Positions 8,640 through 22,769 of a stretch of 64,000 bases of DNA are shown here, piece after piece (position 1 is the stretch's first letter; every line of letters starts with the position of its first letter). Position numbers and translations under genes: made by a program. The notes below the pieces were generated by a model. That model was not told the DNA's origin and ran no database searches. It saw nothing but the letters and a program-made list of their open reading frames with translations. The stretch spans positions 1 to 64,000 of the forward strand of contig NC_057316.1 of assembly GCF_000687475.1 (NCBI RefSeq), given 5' to 3'. This DNA comes from Ustilaginoidea virens (lineage: Eukaryota > Ascomycota > Sordariomycetes > Hypocreales > Clavicipitaceae).

Positions 8640-11489
8640 ATTACTCGTCTAGGTCTTTATCCTCTCCTTCCCTACTATTAATCGGTATATCTTAATACTC
8701 ACTCTCTACCTTATCTACCTGCCCCGCCGATAGTTCCTTACTATACTTACGTAACCTATATAGGATTTACGTTTATTCTTCGCTTTTGCTATAAGATTTA
8801 GCCGCACGCTAGGCTTTCTTTGCCTCCTCCTATATAATAGGCGATATCTCCTTTATAGATATTATATACTACCTTCGGACGGTAGGTAGGTTGTACGTAT
8901 TTAACCGATAGATAGCATATATAGATATTAAAATATTATATATATTGTCATTGAAAAATGTCGTCTTTTTAGTATCTTTAGGAGGGATGGTATAAATAAG
9001 CTTCATAAGGCACGAAAGTATGTAACCTAACTTACGTATAGATTTGGCATTCGGCTTAAACTCTTTCTGCGAAGTATCCTTAATAATCTGCTATACTATT
9101 CTATTGAAGGAATAACCGAAATACTGCCTCTGCAGTTTATATACTAAGGTTTCCTTAATAATACTATCTGCCTAAAATAGTACTTTCATATCAGCCTAGA
9201 GCTATATGGTCTATCGTTTAAGCATGCTATACTCTATATAGTCTTAGTACGAGTCTACGACCTTAATAATATACTAAATAATATGCCGAAGCTATCCTAT
9301 TTGATACAGCCTGGCTTACGCCTGCCGGATGATCTATACATTCGAATAGAAATTGATAAAGATGCCCTTATAGTATTATTGCTATAGGTTGATACCGGTG
9401 CCTATAATCGATATATTAGCAATAAAAATGTATAGGCCTGTCTTCGGGTTAAAGAAGGCATCTAATGCTGCTTGCTTTTTAGAGCCCTTATTAGTGCTGC
9501 GCGCTATAAAGGCCTAAACCCCGCAAAGTAGGACAGTGCCGTAGAGGTACCTAGGTAGTTATATAGTTGGTTAGTTATAGTTACCGGTTTAGACCTATAG
9601 GTCCGAAGTGAGGACCTTTTCGGACCTATAGGTCTTAAGGGGCTGTAGCTGGCTTAGAGCTTATATTTGCAGAACCGGTAAATCATAGAATATTAGTAGC
9701 CTCTCCTTGCCTTAGATGATATAGAGGTAGATAAGCTAGATTACGCGGTTGATAATTGGGCTACTGTACGCCAGGTACTATAGCTAGTCTAACGATATAG
9801 ATGGTCCGTACTATCCCGGCTTTAGGTTCGTCATTAAGAAGAAGGTGCTAAGATCGTAGTAGAGGTCAGACCTCGTAAGGTCCCGATAGCTATTAGTGCC
9901 AAAGGTGATAACCTTACTTTTATTAATCTTTTTCTAAATCCGCTTGATTTTAGTATTAGTAAGTTTAATGCCTTTATAGGAAATCTTATATAATACCTAG
10001 GCGACGGCCTTTTTGCGCTTTACCATCTTCTTATATAGATTGTATTCTAAAACTCTTTTGAATTTAGCGTCGAAAGTAATTATATTACCGGCGCGCTGCG
10101 AGCTAAAGTTCCTATTAAGCGGTTTCTCGATATTACCGGTTGCCTGCAGCCTATTACTAGCTACGGCCGTTATAATGATATTATCTATACCTTAGGATGG
10201 GGGGGTAAAGGACGATAAGGCCGACTCCTTACTATGCGTTTTAACCAACTTTTTATGCAAAATGCTATAGTTCACTTCTTTATAGTGTACTATTTGCAGC
10301 AGGAGGTCGATTCTAGGAAATATAACGCCGTGTCTATCGGGGCTATTAATAATAGCCCTTACCGAGCGAAATATACAAAAATTGTTTTTTAGTGCAGATA
10401 TTATACTATTACTAAATGTAAACTCCTACCCAATTATCCTTCCTATAGCTAGTATAAGATGCAGGCAGACCTACTATAGATGTATGCTATTGTCGTAGTA
10501 CTGCTATAGTACCGTCTTAATGTTATCGTTAAGCGCGAAATCGTTATACAGAATACTAATGATGCGGCTTTTTTCTTTGGCTGCGATCCTATCCCTAGTA
10601 TCGATATTGCTAGGCAATCGCCTAGAGTAGGGATCATACTCACTACTCTAAAGCGCGGTAAGGCTCTAGCGGTCGATAGTAGCAAAGAGAGAGTCAGCAA
10701 GCTATACTCTATCGATAGGTATATACTTAAAGAGAAAGTATATGAATCCAATAATATCCCTATTGCCGGATATAATTAATGTGCCGGTAATCTAGACGCT
10801 ATACTCGCGCTTAATAAGACTAAAATAGCGATTATAACTCTTCTAAAAGTTATAGGCAATATACGCCTTATTAAGTATAAGAAGTTTAAACGAGTATAAA
10901 GCGGAACTTTCGTCCCACTACTTATAATTAATCAGGTTGCCATCTAGATCCTTACTACTTTCCTTACTAATAGTACGAATCTCACAATAGCCGAGTTTTA
11001 TCTTTATATAATAGGTAATATACTTCTAGTTTATATCCTTCTTCTTCTTCTTCTTTATCTCCTTACTAATATCCTATATCCTCTATTATAATTTATTCTC
11101 TATTAAGGTGCGGCGAATACCATAGCGCCGTTTCTTTAGTATTAATATAAACGCATTGTCGTTATAACGCTTACGTTTATAGGGGGTATAGGGGGCATAG
11201 GGGGTGCTTATATACGCCCGGTCTTCTATATTATCTTCCTTTTTATTTTCCTCCTACTCCTCTTCCTCTTTATCTTTATCCTCTTTATTCTCCTTATGAT
11301 CTAGAAGCTTACTATCTAAATTATTATTATTATCTGCCTCTAGTATCTTTTGGTCGTCTTTAATATCTATATCTTTTTTAATAAATATAAACCTCGTTTA
11401 GGTTATTCTAACTATCCAGACCCGCTATATATCGTACGAAGTAAAAATCACTATCCTGCTTATCTAGCTTATATATTAGCAATATTAAT

Positions 11490-11970
11490 ATATTTCTATA
11501 GGACTGGTTAGGACTTACAGGTCCTAAGCTCCCTAGCCAGGTTAGGACCTATAAGTCCTACATCCTCTAGAGTGGCGCTATGGCCCGGTAGCGCTAATAG
11601 CTGCTTCCTCTTTCCATAGGACTGGTTAGGACCTACAGGTCCCAAGCTCCCTAGCCAGGTTAGGACCTATAAGTCCTATATCCTCTAGAGTAGCGCTATA
11701 GTCCGGCAGCGCCGATAGCTACTTCCTCTTTCTATAGGACTGGTTAGGACCTATAGGTCTTAAGCTCCCTAGCCAGGTTGGGACCTATAAGTCCCATATC
11801 CTCTAGAGTGGCGCTATAGCCCGGTAGTGCTAATAGCTGCTTCCTCTTTCTATAGGACTGGTTAGGAACTATAGGTCCCGAGCTCCCTGGCCAGGTTCGG
11901 ACTTGCAGGTCCTATGCCCTCCAGAGTAGCGCTATAGCGTGCTAGAGCCGATAGCAGCATCTGCTTACTT
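11490..11970. repeat. Four ~117-bp tandem repeats with the GGACCT/AGGTCC palindrome
   Basis: Four units starting near 11500, 11618, 11736 and 11852. Each reads GGACTGGTTAGGACCTA... CCTCTAGAGTGGCGCTATAGCCCGG... CTGCTTCCTC. Each unit holds two copies of the palindromic GGACCT(A/G)(T/C)AGGTCC core or half of it. The length is a multiple of three and the array lies within the SNF2 reading frame, so it may have encoded 39-residue repeats. Confidence 0.85.
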
Positions 11971-13978
11971 AGGGGAGATAAGTGGCATCTATAAGCTGCT
12001 TTATTACTTTATAAAACCGCCCTACCTCTAATAGCTCTATGCTAGTATTACTAATACTTTTCTTATTAGAACCGTAGAAGACGATAAGGCGGAAGCCTAG
12101 GTTGTAGGCATTTACTTCCTTAATAGTCTGCTTCAGGATATTAACTAAGAGGATAAATAGCGTAAGTGCATACGGTTACGGCTTATCGCCAGACTTAATA
12201 GATTTATTATATAACTCGGTCCGGCGAGCTATTACCTTAATGGTAGCTAGCACGATCTTTATCTTCCCTAGCCCTATATCGAGATTAAGGCTAATAGAAA
12301 CCCCCCTCTTTAACTTTTTAATAACGCGGCCGAGGTCTGCCACCTAATATAGCAATAACGGCTCTACGCTAACTATATCGTATAGTTTATAATCAGCGGT
12401 AAGGGCTATCTATTAATATAATCTTTTAAAATCTACCGTTTCTAATGGCTGGAACGACTGGATATATATATCTAGGAGGAATAACGTGCGGTATATCTTG
12501 TTGACCGAAAAATTTTAGGTAAATACCTATCCTTACAAATTATACTACGCCTAGAGCTCGTCCGCTAATACGCCTTATAATTAAAGGGCCTATAGTCTGC
12601 TATTCATCTTGTCCAGGGCCTTACTAGTCTCGGTAGCATAGGCCTACGATTTGCGCATCGCTACAATATAATATAGACGTATAGAAACCTCCCGCATATA
12701 AGACTCGAGGTGCTTACTATAAAGGACCGCGGTAAAGCTCTGCCTCTTTCGCTGCATTATAGATATACGCTGCATAATGATAATGCCAAGGTCCACGGCC
12801 TCGTGCTACAGTATGCGGAGTGTGGATACCCACTCGGCCTCTATTGGACCATTATAGGCCTTAGGGAGGCCTTTTCCGTTCGCCCTTATAAGATAATCAG
12901 TTAGGGTAGAGGAACTAGAGAAAAGTATACTAAGGGGGTCGAAATCGCTAGTAGTGCCTTTTAGCCTTTCGTCGGGCCTATTACCACCATCGGTATTATT
13001 TCCGTTATCCTTACTAATATTATTATTATTATTATTATCCTCGTTATTATTTTTATTGTTGTTATTGTTATCGTTATCGTTATTATTATCGCCTATTGGA
13101 TACTTAGCTATCTTATCCTACTTCTCGCCTAGCGCTAAAACTATAGACCGATAAATAAAGCTTAAAGAAGCATTTCTATTGAGAAAAGGCTCTTACTCCT
13201 CCCTATCCTTACTACTCGTTATAGGCTTATTATCGGGGTTATAATAGCTAGGGAATTTCATAGGTGGTACTAATGCAGCGGCCTTATAGTGCTTAATCTA
13301 ATGCACCTTTCGGCCACTTATCGACTTTCGCTATATATTAATATATCTAATAATCGTAAGAGCTTGTACGATATCTTCTACTAAGTATATGCCTATAAAT
13401 AGGGGTTCCTTCCGAATAGGGACGTTAAGTTCTCCTACTCTGACGGTAGGTATGGGTATTAGATAGCGGTATTAGTAGGGAGCATCGCTCTCCCCACCTA
13501 AAATACAACCAGCCTTTATCCACTCTTTAATATTAGCAAGGGCAAACTTAAGAAGCTATATCGCGTACCTTATTACCATTAGGTTGAAGTCGAATACTAG
13601 CAACAATAGGTCGCGCCTAATCGCTAGCTTATTAGTAATCGGCAGGAAAAGTAGCGCTCTTAGGTCTTTTACAATAGCCTCTATCAGCCGGCGCACCCCC
13701 GCGTTTTCCAGGCGGCGAATTATAGCACTAGGTGCCTTAAAAAGTTTATTATTAGCAGCCTTACCCTTTATATCCTTGATTTAATATATCGATGTAAATA
13801 GCTTCCTTACTATTTTATCCAAAAATCCCTCTTAGCCACTAGAAGCATACTATACCTCTTACGCCTCCGACGTCAATTTGATAAGCTCCACATGGTCTAA
13901 GCCAGACCTAGCTAGCTGCATTAATAGTTGTATAATACGCGGAACTAGGGATATAGGCGTTAGTTAGTAGTTTGGGGA

Positions 13979-13996
13979 GGGGGGGGGGGGGGGGGG
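13979..13996 (+). repeat. Poly-G run of 18
   Basis: An uninterrupted run of G preceded by GGGGA, inside the SNF2 pseudogene and just before a GGACCTACAGGTCC palindrome at about 14017. It may mark an intron or inserted repeat, since the protein frame becomes unclear here. Run length could be a sequencing artefact. Confidence 0.8.
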
Positions 13997-15000
13997 CAAC
14001 CTTAGGAAGGCGGGTAGGACCTACAGGTCCTAGCCAGGGTCATCACGTATTAATCTTATCTGCAAATAACTTAAGGTTAAGCATCGTCTTAAAATGGTTA
14101 TACTATATAATATTATAATTTCTTATTTGTAAACTAGGCTTATTCTCCAGAAAATACGGGCCCTTTATATACCTAAACGCCTATTATATACTCTCCCTCT
14201 GATACCACTCTTCTTAATCTACTAATAGCAGGAAGGGCGTTATATTATACTCTATAAATTGCTTAAAATGAGCCGCCGGGAGTCGCTTAAGCTTTTCGGC
14301 CTTACCCTCCTTCTCTTCAGGTTTATTCATAGTGATTATAAAAATAAGAGCCTATATATTGCTAATAAGAGTAGTTATAGGCTAGTATATATCGCGCTGA
14401 TTTACCTCATCGTCTACTACTATAGGGGAACATTCTACTCTATCATTTTATTACTTTTTTCCTTTCTTACCTCTATATATTGGCACTTATTATATAGGGG
14501 TCCTTTCCGATAGGTCTTCTTTTTAGTCTTTTTCCTACGCTTCGTCTTCCTACTCTAGTATTACGGCTAATAGCTTGGGAACTCTACGCCTTATTCGAGG
14601 TCGAGGGGTTAGTATATCGGGTTGCAAGCTATTATTAAATATATTACCTTCGTATTATAGCGTATTAATAGCATGCGATAGCCTATCACTAGGAGTTTCC
14701 TAACTATTTAGTACCTTTATCTCCTTCGTCGCTTAAGCTAGGAGCTATATATGCTAAGATAGCGCACTATCGTAATTATCTGCCTCCGAGACTAGCATAA
14801 TATATATATCGATCTGCCTACTTAGTAGTATTTATGCGACGTATTGCCTTAAAGGCTATTGCTAGTCCTATTGGCTTGGCGACTCTTAAGCGCATCTTAT
14901 AAGTCGAATTATAGTCCTCTTAGTGCTTTAGTAGATTTTGTATACTATCTTATCGTAGTCTATCTAGCTCGCTAGTTAGTAGGTTAGTCGCATAAAGGGC

Positions 15001-16599
15001 GGTTTAGACCTATAAGTCTAAACTTAAGCCCTCCTCTTTTGCATAAAGTTTTACCTCTTTTTCGTTTTTTTATTTTATACGGCAAATCAATAGTATATAA
15101 AAAAACTAGTAAATTAAAAAATATAAGAGATAACTAAGTCGATTAATCGGCTATTATAATATAGATAAATGCTTTTAAGATAGTGCAAAAAGACTAGGCG
15201 TAATCTAGGAAAGGCGGCTCGGACCTATAGGTCTTAAAAAAGGTTGATTTATAGGATATAAAAAAGAAAAAGGAAAAGGAAGAGGTTAGCATAAGAGAAG
15301 AAGTTTTATAGACCTATAGGCGGTAAGGCAATAGAGCGGCAGAACGGATTTATATAATAATTGATTTTCAGACTTATAGGTCCTAATAGCGTAATATGCG
15401 CGTCCCTATTCTCCTTCTAGGAGCTATTGGGTATATAGTTATAATAGATATTGCCTATTTAAGCAGTATTAATAGTAGTATAGGCGGCGGGTGACGGTAT
15501 TAGTGAGTAGAACCCGCGCTTACCTACCTATGCTATAACACCTTTTTTCTACCTTACTGGCTGGCCAGGACCTACTGTACTAGATATATAGCCTCCGGCT
15601 CTCTATATTATAGGCCTGGCCTAGCGTAGTCTCTACCGTGTGTTGCTGTATTTATATTATCTAGCGCCTTACTGCTAGGTCCCTTAGGGGCAAAGGTAAA
15701 AGAGGGTTTAACGGTTCGCCTCGATATGCCGGGTATTAACTCGCAATAGGGTAGGTAGGTGGCAAATGCTCTGCATAAGCCTACTCTCCTATAGGAAGAT
15801 ATACTAAGGTATAGCCTAGCTCGACCTACTTTTTGCATCGTAATGCGTTCGTACCGTCTTAGCCTAATGGGGGGGGGGTTTTACACGTTATATATATGAT
15901 AATATATATAACCGTCACCTGATAGTTACCTTCCACCTTCTATTAAGAAGGTAGGCATATATAGGGTTTCTATAGGCTAGTTAGGACCTATAGGTCTTAG
16001 CGGCCCTTATTGCGAGCCAAGCTGCCCCCCCTATACGATAAGCATAAGGTTATAGCTATAGCTGTATATATACTATGTATAAATATAAGTGGCCTTTATC
16101 TTACTATCTACCTTATATAACTAGAGTCTAGCGCTATATTCTACTACCCGATATTTTATCCTCCCTAGCTTACCCCTTTCCCTCCTTTCTATTATTAGGC
16201 TTAGCGCTCCTATTATATAGGGTTAGGACCTATAGGTCTAAAGGGCCCTCGGCAGGCCGTCTGCCTCTACTAGTAGGAGGGTTATTACTACTTATAATAG
16301 GGTCGATAGGCGTTCCTAGCGGGGGGAAATAGTAGATTAGCTACTATAGTCCTTACCCTTACGTAAGTAGGGTATCCCTATATAAGAAAGCGGGGGAGGG
16401 GCCGGAAGCCGCAATACTATTAGTAGAGAGGGCAGTAGCTAGCGGCAAAAGAGGAAACACCTACGTATTAATGCCTAGTAGGGGGGCAATATAATAGCGA
16501 TACTATCGGTATAGAAGCTATTATCTTAGTCCTACTTTAAGGTGCCTATGCCTTTAGGTTTCGACTTATAGGGCTTATAATAGATAGCGTTAAAATATA
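15001..16599. other. RIP-mutated spacer between two large pseudogenes
   Basis: Contains at least five copies of the GACCTATAGGTC palindrome (near 15005, 15220, 15308, 15985 and 16228) and a short C-run. A minus-strand frame at 15608-15838 has no recognisable domain. Probably the 5' region of the SNF2 gene and the 3' region of the AT-hook gene. Confidence 0.5.
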
Positions 16600-19500
16600 G
16601 ATAGGTAAGCGTATCGAATATAGCCTACTAGGAGTAGGTTTTTTATAGGTAGTATAGGCTTGCGTCTCCTGGGCTTTAGAGGGCTACCTTTACCTTATGG
16701 ATCCGGTCGGCTATCTCGAATATTTCTACCTCTTCGGTCGCTTTTTGCTTATATAAGCCGGTAAGGGTCTTAAAGGGCCTATAGGTAAAGAGTCGATATT
16801 GGTTAGTGTGGTCTATATAGCGGCAGCAGAATATAGTGGCGATAGCCTCTACTATGCTTGCCTTGTCCTAGCTGGGCTAAAGGGGGAGCAGCTTAAGGAG
16901 GCGAGATGTATATATAAGTAGCATTAGTTGCCAAAACTGCATTAGGTCTGGGTCTTATAGGTCGATAAAGTGCTATAGAAAGGCCGCGTCTAATTAGTTA
17001 AGTAAGGTAGGGTCGGGGTTAGGACCCGGCCTATAGTATAGTATAGCGAGTAGTAGGTTAGCTTATATTAAGGTCTGCTTATCTAGACGGGCATCTTCTT
17101 ATATGCGTTTGCCCTCCTGCTAGAGCTATGCGAGGCTGATAAATAGTAGGGGGGCATCGGCAGTATTAATCGGCGCCCTTAACCGGCGTATAGTATACGC
17201 GAGGCTGCTTAGGTGGTTATAGGTTAAGTCTAGCATTAGCGCGGCCACTAGCTCCTTATTGCGGCTGTGGTAGATAAACTACCTTTCGATGGCATAGGTG
17301 GCTTCTAAGAGCTGCCGCATTAAGCTTAGCGTTTATATATAGTCTTTAGCCAGGTCCGGCGGGCTCGCTGGAGTATATGCATCCTAAGCCTCTAGCTAGC
17401 TGTCTGCCTCTATGGCGGTCGGTTGGCTTTATATTATAGCCCTAAAGGGGGTAAGGGTTGCATTATCGGAGGCGGTATTAAGGGGGGAGTTAGCGGGTAA
17501 TAGGTAGGCTAATATAGTAGCGTGGCATAGGGCAGGGTGAGGCAGCTTAGTTAAGTATTTACGTTTGCATTTACATTTGCGTTTGTATTCTAAAGGAGGG
17601 TCTGTAGGTTTTAGGCTGCCGTCCTGGCGGCTCCTTTTAGGGCGGGGTATAGTAAGGCATAAGGGGGGGAAGGGGGGGGGGAGAGGGGGAAGAGATAGCT
17701 ATGCTTCTGCCTTACCGGGGAAGATAGAGGAAAGAGATAGATAAGGCTAGCTAGCTAGTGGTATGGTTTATAGCTAGGGTCGGACGAGAGGGCGGTAGAT
17801 ATAAAAGATAACCTAGCGTATCGCGTGATACAGCGCGTATATAGATACCTGGCCTTTTCGCACTAGTATCTAATGCTACATTTACCTACTTATAGCCTCG
17901 GATGGCCCCCTAAGGCATTAATAGTGGTTACCTATTAGACCCCCTATCTGCACCTTAGATCGAATATAGTTGGGATATATAGGTCCTAAGGGGGGCTTTT
18001 AGCCCTCCTCGCTGCCTAATTATGCATTAGATTAGGCGTCGCTTTCGCTTATAGTCCTATCGGTTAATTCGGCTTCCGATTTATCTAACCCGGTTAGCGC
18101 GCTAATTTCTTCCTATAGTAGCTCCCTCTATTTTAGGAAGGCTATTATATCCCTAATGCTATCGCTTTAGCTATGCTTTTTATTGAATCTATTCCTAAGG
18201 GTCTTAGCGGCATCTAGCTTAGCAGGGGGGTATTATACGGGCTAGAAGGCGGGTTGCGATAGGCTATCTATAAAGATATTATCGTTGCCTTCCTTAGGCC
18301 TAAGGTCGGAAGATAGGCAGAGGTATAGGGTATATAAGTAGCAGAGTAGCGCTTTTACGGCATACTCGTCGGCTAGGCGATGCAAGGCGATTATATGCCC
18401 GATATACTCTATGGTAAGGAACTGGGCTACTACGGCTAAGTGCCGCCGAATCGACCGCACTAACTCCCTATAGGGTATGAATATAGCTGGCCAGCTGTTA
18501 TAGACCTTGCTATACTTAGCGATAATGGCTCGCGGAACCTTGCGTATTATATTAAAGTTGCCGGCGGTATATAGGGACTAGGCCTTATGTCTTCGGTCGA
18601 ACCTTTGCCTATAGGGCAAAGGGGCTGGCGTATCTATGCCGAGCTATAGATTAATACCGTTTAGGTCTTAGATATTAGTGAGTATATCGTATAGGCGTTA
18701 CGTATAGTAGGTAAGCGCTATAACGGCTTGAATTATTGTGGGTCGCTCTATATCGCGGGGCTAGGCGGCGCGTAGGATAGGCAGTATTTAACGCTACTAC
18801 TGCAGCCGTATAAGCGTTATAAAGTGCTGGTAGTTGTTGCGGTAGTGCTATTGCTGCCTATTATTATAGCCGGACTCGGGGCCGCAGCCGTCGGTATATA
18901 TGTATACTATAGGGGCCTAGAGCTAGATAAGGAAGAAGGATGGGATAATACTAGCCCGCCTAGCGCGGGGGGTGGCGGCGCGCTGCGCTAGTAGGTTATT
19001 ATGGCTTGCTGGTTCCGGCATATATTATAGGGTGCCGACCTTTTTAGAGCGGTCTGAGTTAAATATAATGAGTATATAGTTGCCGATCTACTTTTAGAAA
19101 ATATTATCGAACGGGAGGGCGCCTGGGTAAGCGTTCCTATAGTAGGTATTATATAGCGTCTAGAAGAGGCTATAGAATGCGTTTATCTTTTACGTCTTTT
19201 TCTTTTAATCGTAGAAGAGGGTATAATAGACGAGCTGGGACCACCTATTACCGGCCCTACGCTTAGATAGCTACCTTAGGTATATGCCGTATAGCCCAAT
19301 CTCAGCCTTAGGACTATTGCCATTGCCGTCGCTATCGCTATCGCTACCGCCGCGGCTATTATAGCCATCATTATAATAGCAGTTAAGTTTGGCTATAGTA
19401 TAGTAAAATAGGTTCGCGTGTTTATTGCGGAAATGTTAGGCCTTAGCGTCGCAGGAAGGGTCGGGGCGGGGCCTACTGCCTGGCCGCCGAAAGAGAGATA

Positions 19501-22500
19501 CTATAGCCGTTTTGCTATCGCTAAAGACGGGCGGTTAATTATCCTCGAAGTAGATAGAGTATGCCTTATAGTATATGGCAGCGATATCTATAGGGAGGAG
19601 GATAGCTGGCTTGGGGTTATTGCGGTAGCGCTTAAGTAGGAGGCGGAGGGTAGGCAGACCGCTGCGGATATACTAGGCCTATGGGGTATATACTGCTGAC
19701 GTCCTAGGGAGGGCGTTACCAATAGCATCGGCTATTAATACCGCCGGGACTTTAGGGGCGATAGCAGGCTCCTCCGTATCTTTATCGGGGAGGGGCTATA
19801 GCCCTTAGGCGGCCGTGGTCTAATACTTATGCAGCTTTTCTAAAAGGTAAAGGCTATATAAGCGCGCTACCTTGCTAATAATAAGAGCGATAACTTTACT
19901 CTCAAGCTTCTAGGCCCTCCGATTCGCCCGCCTAGCCGCGGGCATAGGGGGGTCTAATATAGAGACCTGCTAGCATAGGCAGGCGGTAGCATATATATAG
20001 TACTCTACTAGGAAGCCAATACGGATAGGTCCTACAGTAAAGCTTTGCATAATACTTTACGATAGCTATACGTTTATAAGCGGGTTGCAGGGGATATAGT
20101 AGGTGGCCAGTATAGCGAAAGAGAGGTGTAGGTTTATTGGGTCGATCTGCCCCTTATCGAGCTAGAGGCAGCCATCGTAAAGTAGCTAGCTGAGTAGGCC
20201 GAGCCTGCGGCAGTATATAACGACAGCCCTGCCGCTATCGCCGCAGATGCGGGTCTACTATATATCGCGCTATATCCAGTCGTCGTAGGGTATATCGACC
20301 TCGCTAGTTAGGCCTAGCTGTAGCAGCCGCAGGAATAGCAACGCCGTATAGTACCGCGCGATAGAGTAGCCGACCTAGGACTCAGGTAGGTCTGGTTAGG
20401 CTCCGATAAGGAAGATATCATTAAGCGCAGCAATAAGGCGGCTAGCGTTAGTAAAAACGATAGTATTAAGGTCGCGTATTGGGAGGATCTAATAAAGGTA
20501 ATAGTAATAATAATAAGGGTCGCCCGGCGGGGTTATATCCCGGATGCCGCTACCTATGCATATGTATAGCCGCATCTTTCCGCCTAAGGCGCCGCTAATA
20601 CGGCTAGCAGAGAAGCTGCCCTACGCGTAGAGTGTGGCTATAATATTAAGGCGAAAGGTGATCTCCTTTCTAGCTATATAGCCCTAGGCGTCGACCCTGC
20701 CGTTATATAGGGTCCGCAGATAGGCCCGGTTAGCCGCCTAGGCCGCCTTAACTTTAGACCGCGGCGGCATACTGGCCCTAATCGCCCTGCCCTAATTATA
20801 GCCCGCGATGTATATCTTATCTACTACGGCCTTGGGTAGGGCAAGTATCGCTATCTTAATATTAGCGTAGAGCTTATAATCACTAAATATACTGCCGAAG
20901 AGCTCCTTATACGAGTAGTAGCCTTTAGCCTATATAATGCCTATCTTATGGTAGAGCGGGTAGCCGGGGTGCAGGTAGGCGGCGCCCTACCTAATAACGC
21001 CGCGGGCCTTGCCTATATAGGTAGCCGCCTCGCGCGTGCTATAGGAGTAGAAGAGGCTCCTACTTAACTTAATGTCGAGGGAGGGCTCGCATAGCGTCTA
21101 GTGATACTACTCTATATATGCATGCTTCTATAGTAGCGTTACGCCGCTAAGGGTATTACTATCCTCGTTATTATTATTATTAATATCGCTGCTATCTTTA
21201 TAGTTGCAGTCGATCTCTATAGCGTTATTGTAAGCCTCGGCCCGCCTAGCCTGCCCGGCCTGCCTAGCCCTCTTAGCCGTATCGCAGAAGCTAATATCGA
21301 CTTAGGTAGACTAGGGATCGATATAGCCTAACTCGAGGGAGCCTAGGATAGCGGCGCTAAAACTCTCTAGCGCTAACTCTACCGTCTCGCTAATTATAAT
21401 ATTTTTTGTATTATGCGCTTAGAAGAGGAGCTTAGAGTGCTTAAAGTAGCGGACTATCCTGCCTAATGCTAGTGCGACCTTGATAGAGCTATAGCACCGG
21501 TAGAGGTTGTGCTATATATCGTCTAGGTGCTCGCCGGGAATAGTATAGTATAAGTAGTATTAGCCGGGCCTTTCGCCCCTCTATAGCGCGGCTATATCTG
21601 CCGGCCCTATATATATAGCCTTATACCGCTCCTGGTTGGACTGCGATTTAGCCTTTACTATAGCGAATAATATAGGTATCTCCTGCGTATAGTGCTGCGG
21701 TATGTAGCTGCGGATGGCCGGCAGTAGGGCGCCGTCTATAAACTTAGCCTGCCTTTAGTAGCTTAGGGTAAACGGTTAGCTGCCCTACTTACTGCTAGGC
21801 ATGATATAAGCGTTTGGGAAGAGGATAAAGATAGAGAAGGTAATACCGCGAAACGCTATAGTATAGGAGCCCAGGTAGGTATAATGTGTCCTCCCCAGCT
21901 GGACGCTATAGGGCTAGATCACCTAATCACCTTAGATAGATAGCATAAAGGGCGGTATAAGGGAGATATGCATATATATCGACGGCGGGACTACGGCGAG
22001 CGATATAGCCCCTATTTAGCTACTATCGATATCTTATATATAGTGGATCTCTATATTATATAGGTATGCGAGGGCCTTCTGTATGGCCTTTAGCGAGATA
22101 GGCAGTTTCGACGTCGGCCTGAAGCGTATAGGCTATAGCCGCTCTTAGTCGGCCTTAGCACTAGCCCCTATAGCTACCTAATAAGTGGAAAACTAATAAG
22201 CGGACGATTAGAGAGGGTTGACTATAAGCAGCCGTGTGATAGTATTGCGGCTAAGACTAAGGGAGTCTGCTATATCCTAGAAGTTGCTGGGGCTTGGCCT
22301 GGCGGCCCTATTGCCCTTAGGATCGTTGCTACTATCGCCGCTACTATTGCTATTGTTATTCTCTTGTGCGCTATAAGAGCATAAGGGTTAGAACGCCTTT
22401 TGGAAGATAGTCTTATATGCCGAGGCCTACTACTATAGGAACTCGTCGCCCTTATTATTGCTATTAGTATCGCTATATTCGATCCTGCTATTACCGAGGC

Positions 22501-22769
22501 GCTATCTAGCTTGGTCTGCAATTATAAGAAGCGGGTCACCCCTACTAGATAGGGGCCTAGCTAATAGATTAGGCGATAATGGCGGTATTATAGAAGGATA
22601 ATATAGCGGCTCGCTATCGGTCTCCTTAAGGCTGCTATAGTATTCTAGCTGTAGTAGGCTATCGTTGAAGCCCTATCTGCCGATACTATTACTGGGGCTA
22701 TAATTAGTCTAGCTTTTCTTATAGTATTCTATTAGATAGAGAAGATAGGGGTATTACCTAATATTGCCG

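Larger units (their letters stand above)
8640..15000 (-). pseudogene. RIP-destroyed SNF2-family helicase gene
   Basis: Read on the minus strand, one frame stays coherent for about 6 kb with TAG in place of CAG/TGG codons. SNF2 ATPases use ATP to move along DNA and remodel nucleosomes. Motif I reads LNLDIGLGKIK (about 12255-12290; the Ile codons are ATA, as RIP of ATG and ACA would give). Motif II reads LILNKAYIAYNF (10843-10888), which is LILDEAH with TG-to-TA and CA-to-TA changes. ITGTLIISGNRDIIGFIYFL follows as motif III. ARLYQIG (9291-9327) matches motif VI. The N-terminal ~900 residues (about 12.4-15.0 kb) include acidic and basic linkers but no domain I know. The ends are approximate. 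The relation to Rad5/Rad16-type or transposon-borne SNF2 proteins cannot be settled by eye. Confidence 0.82.
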
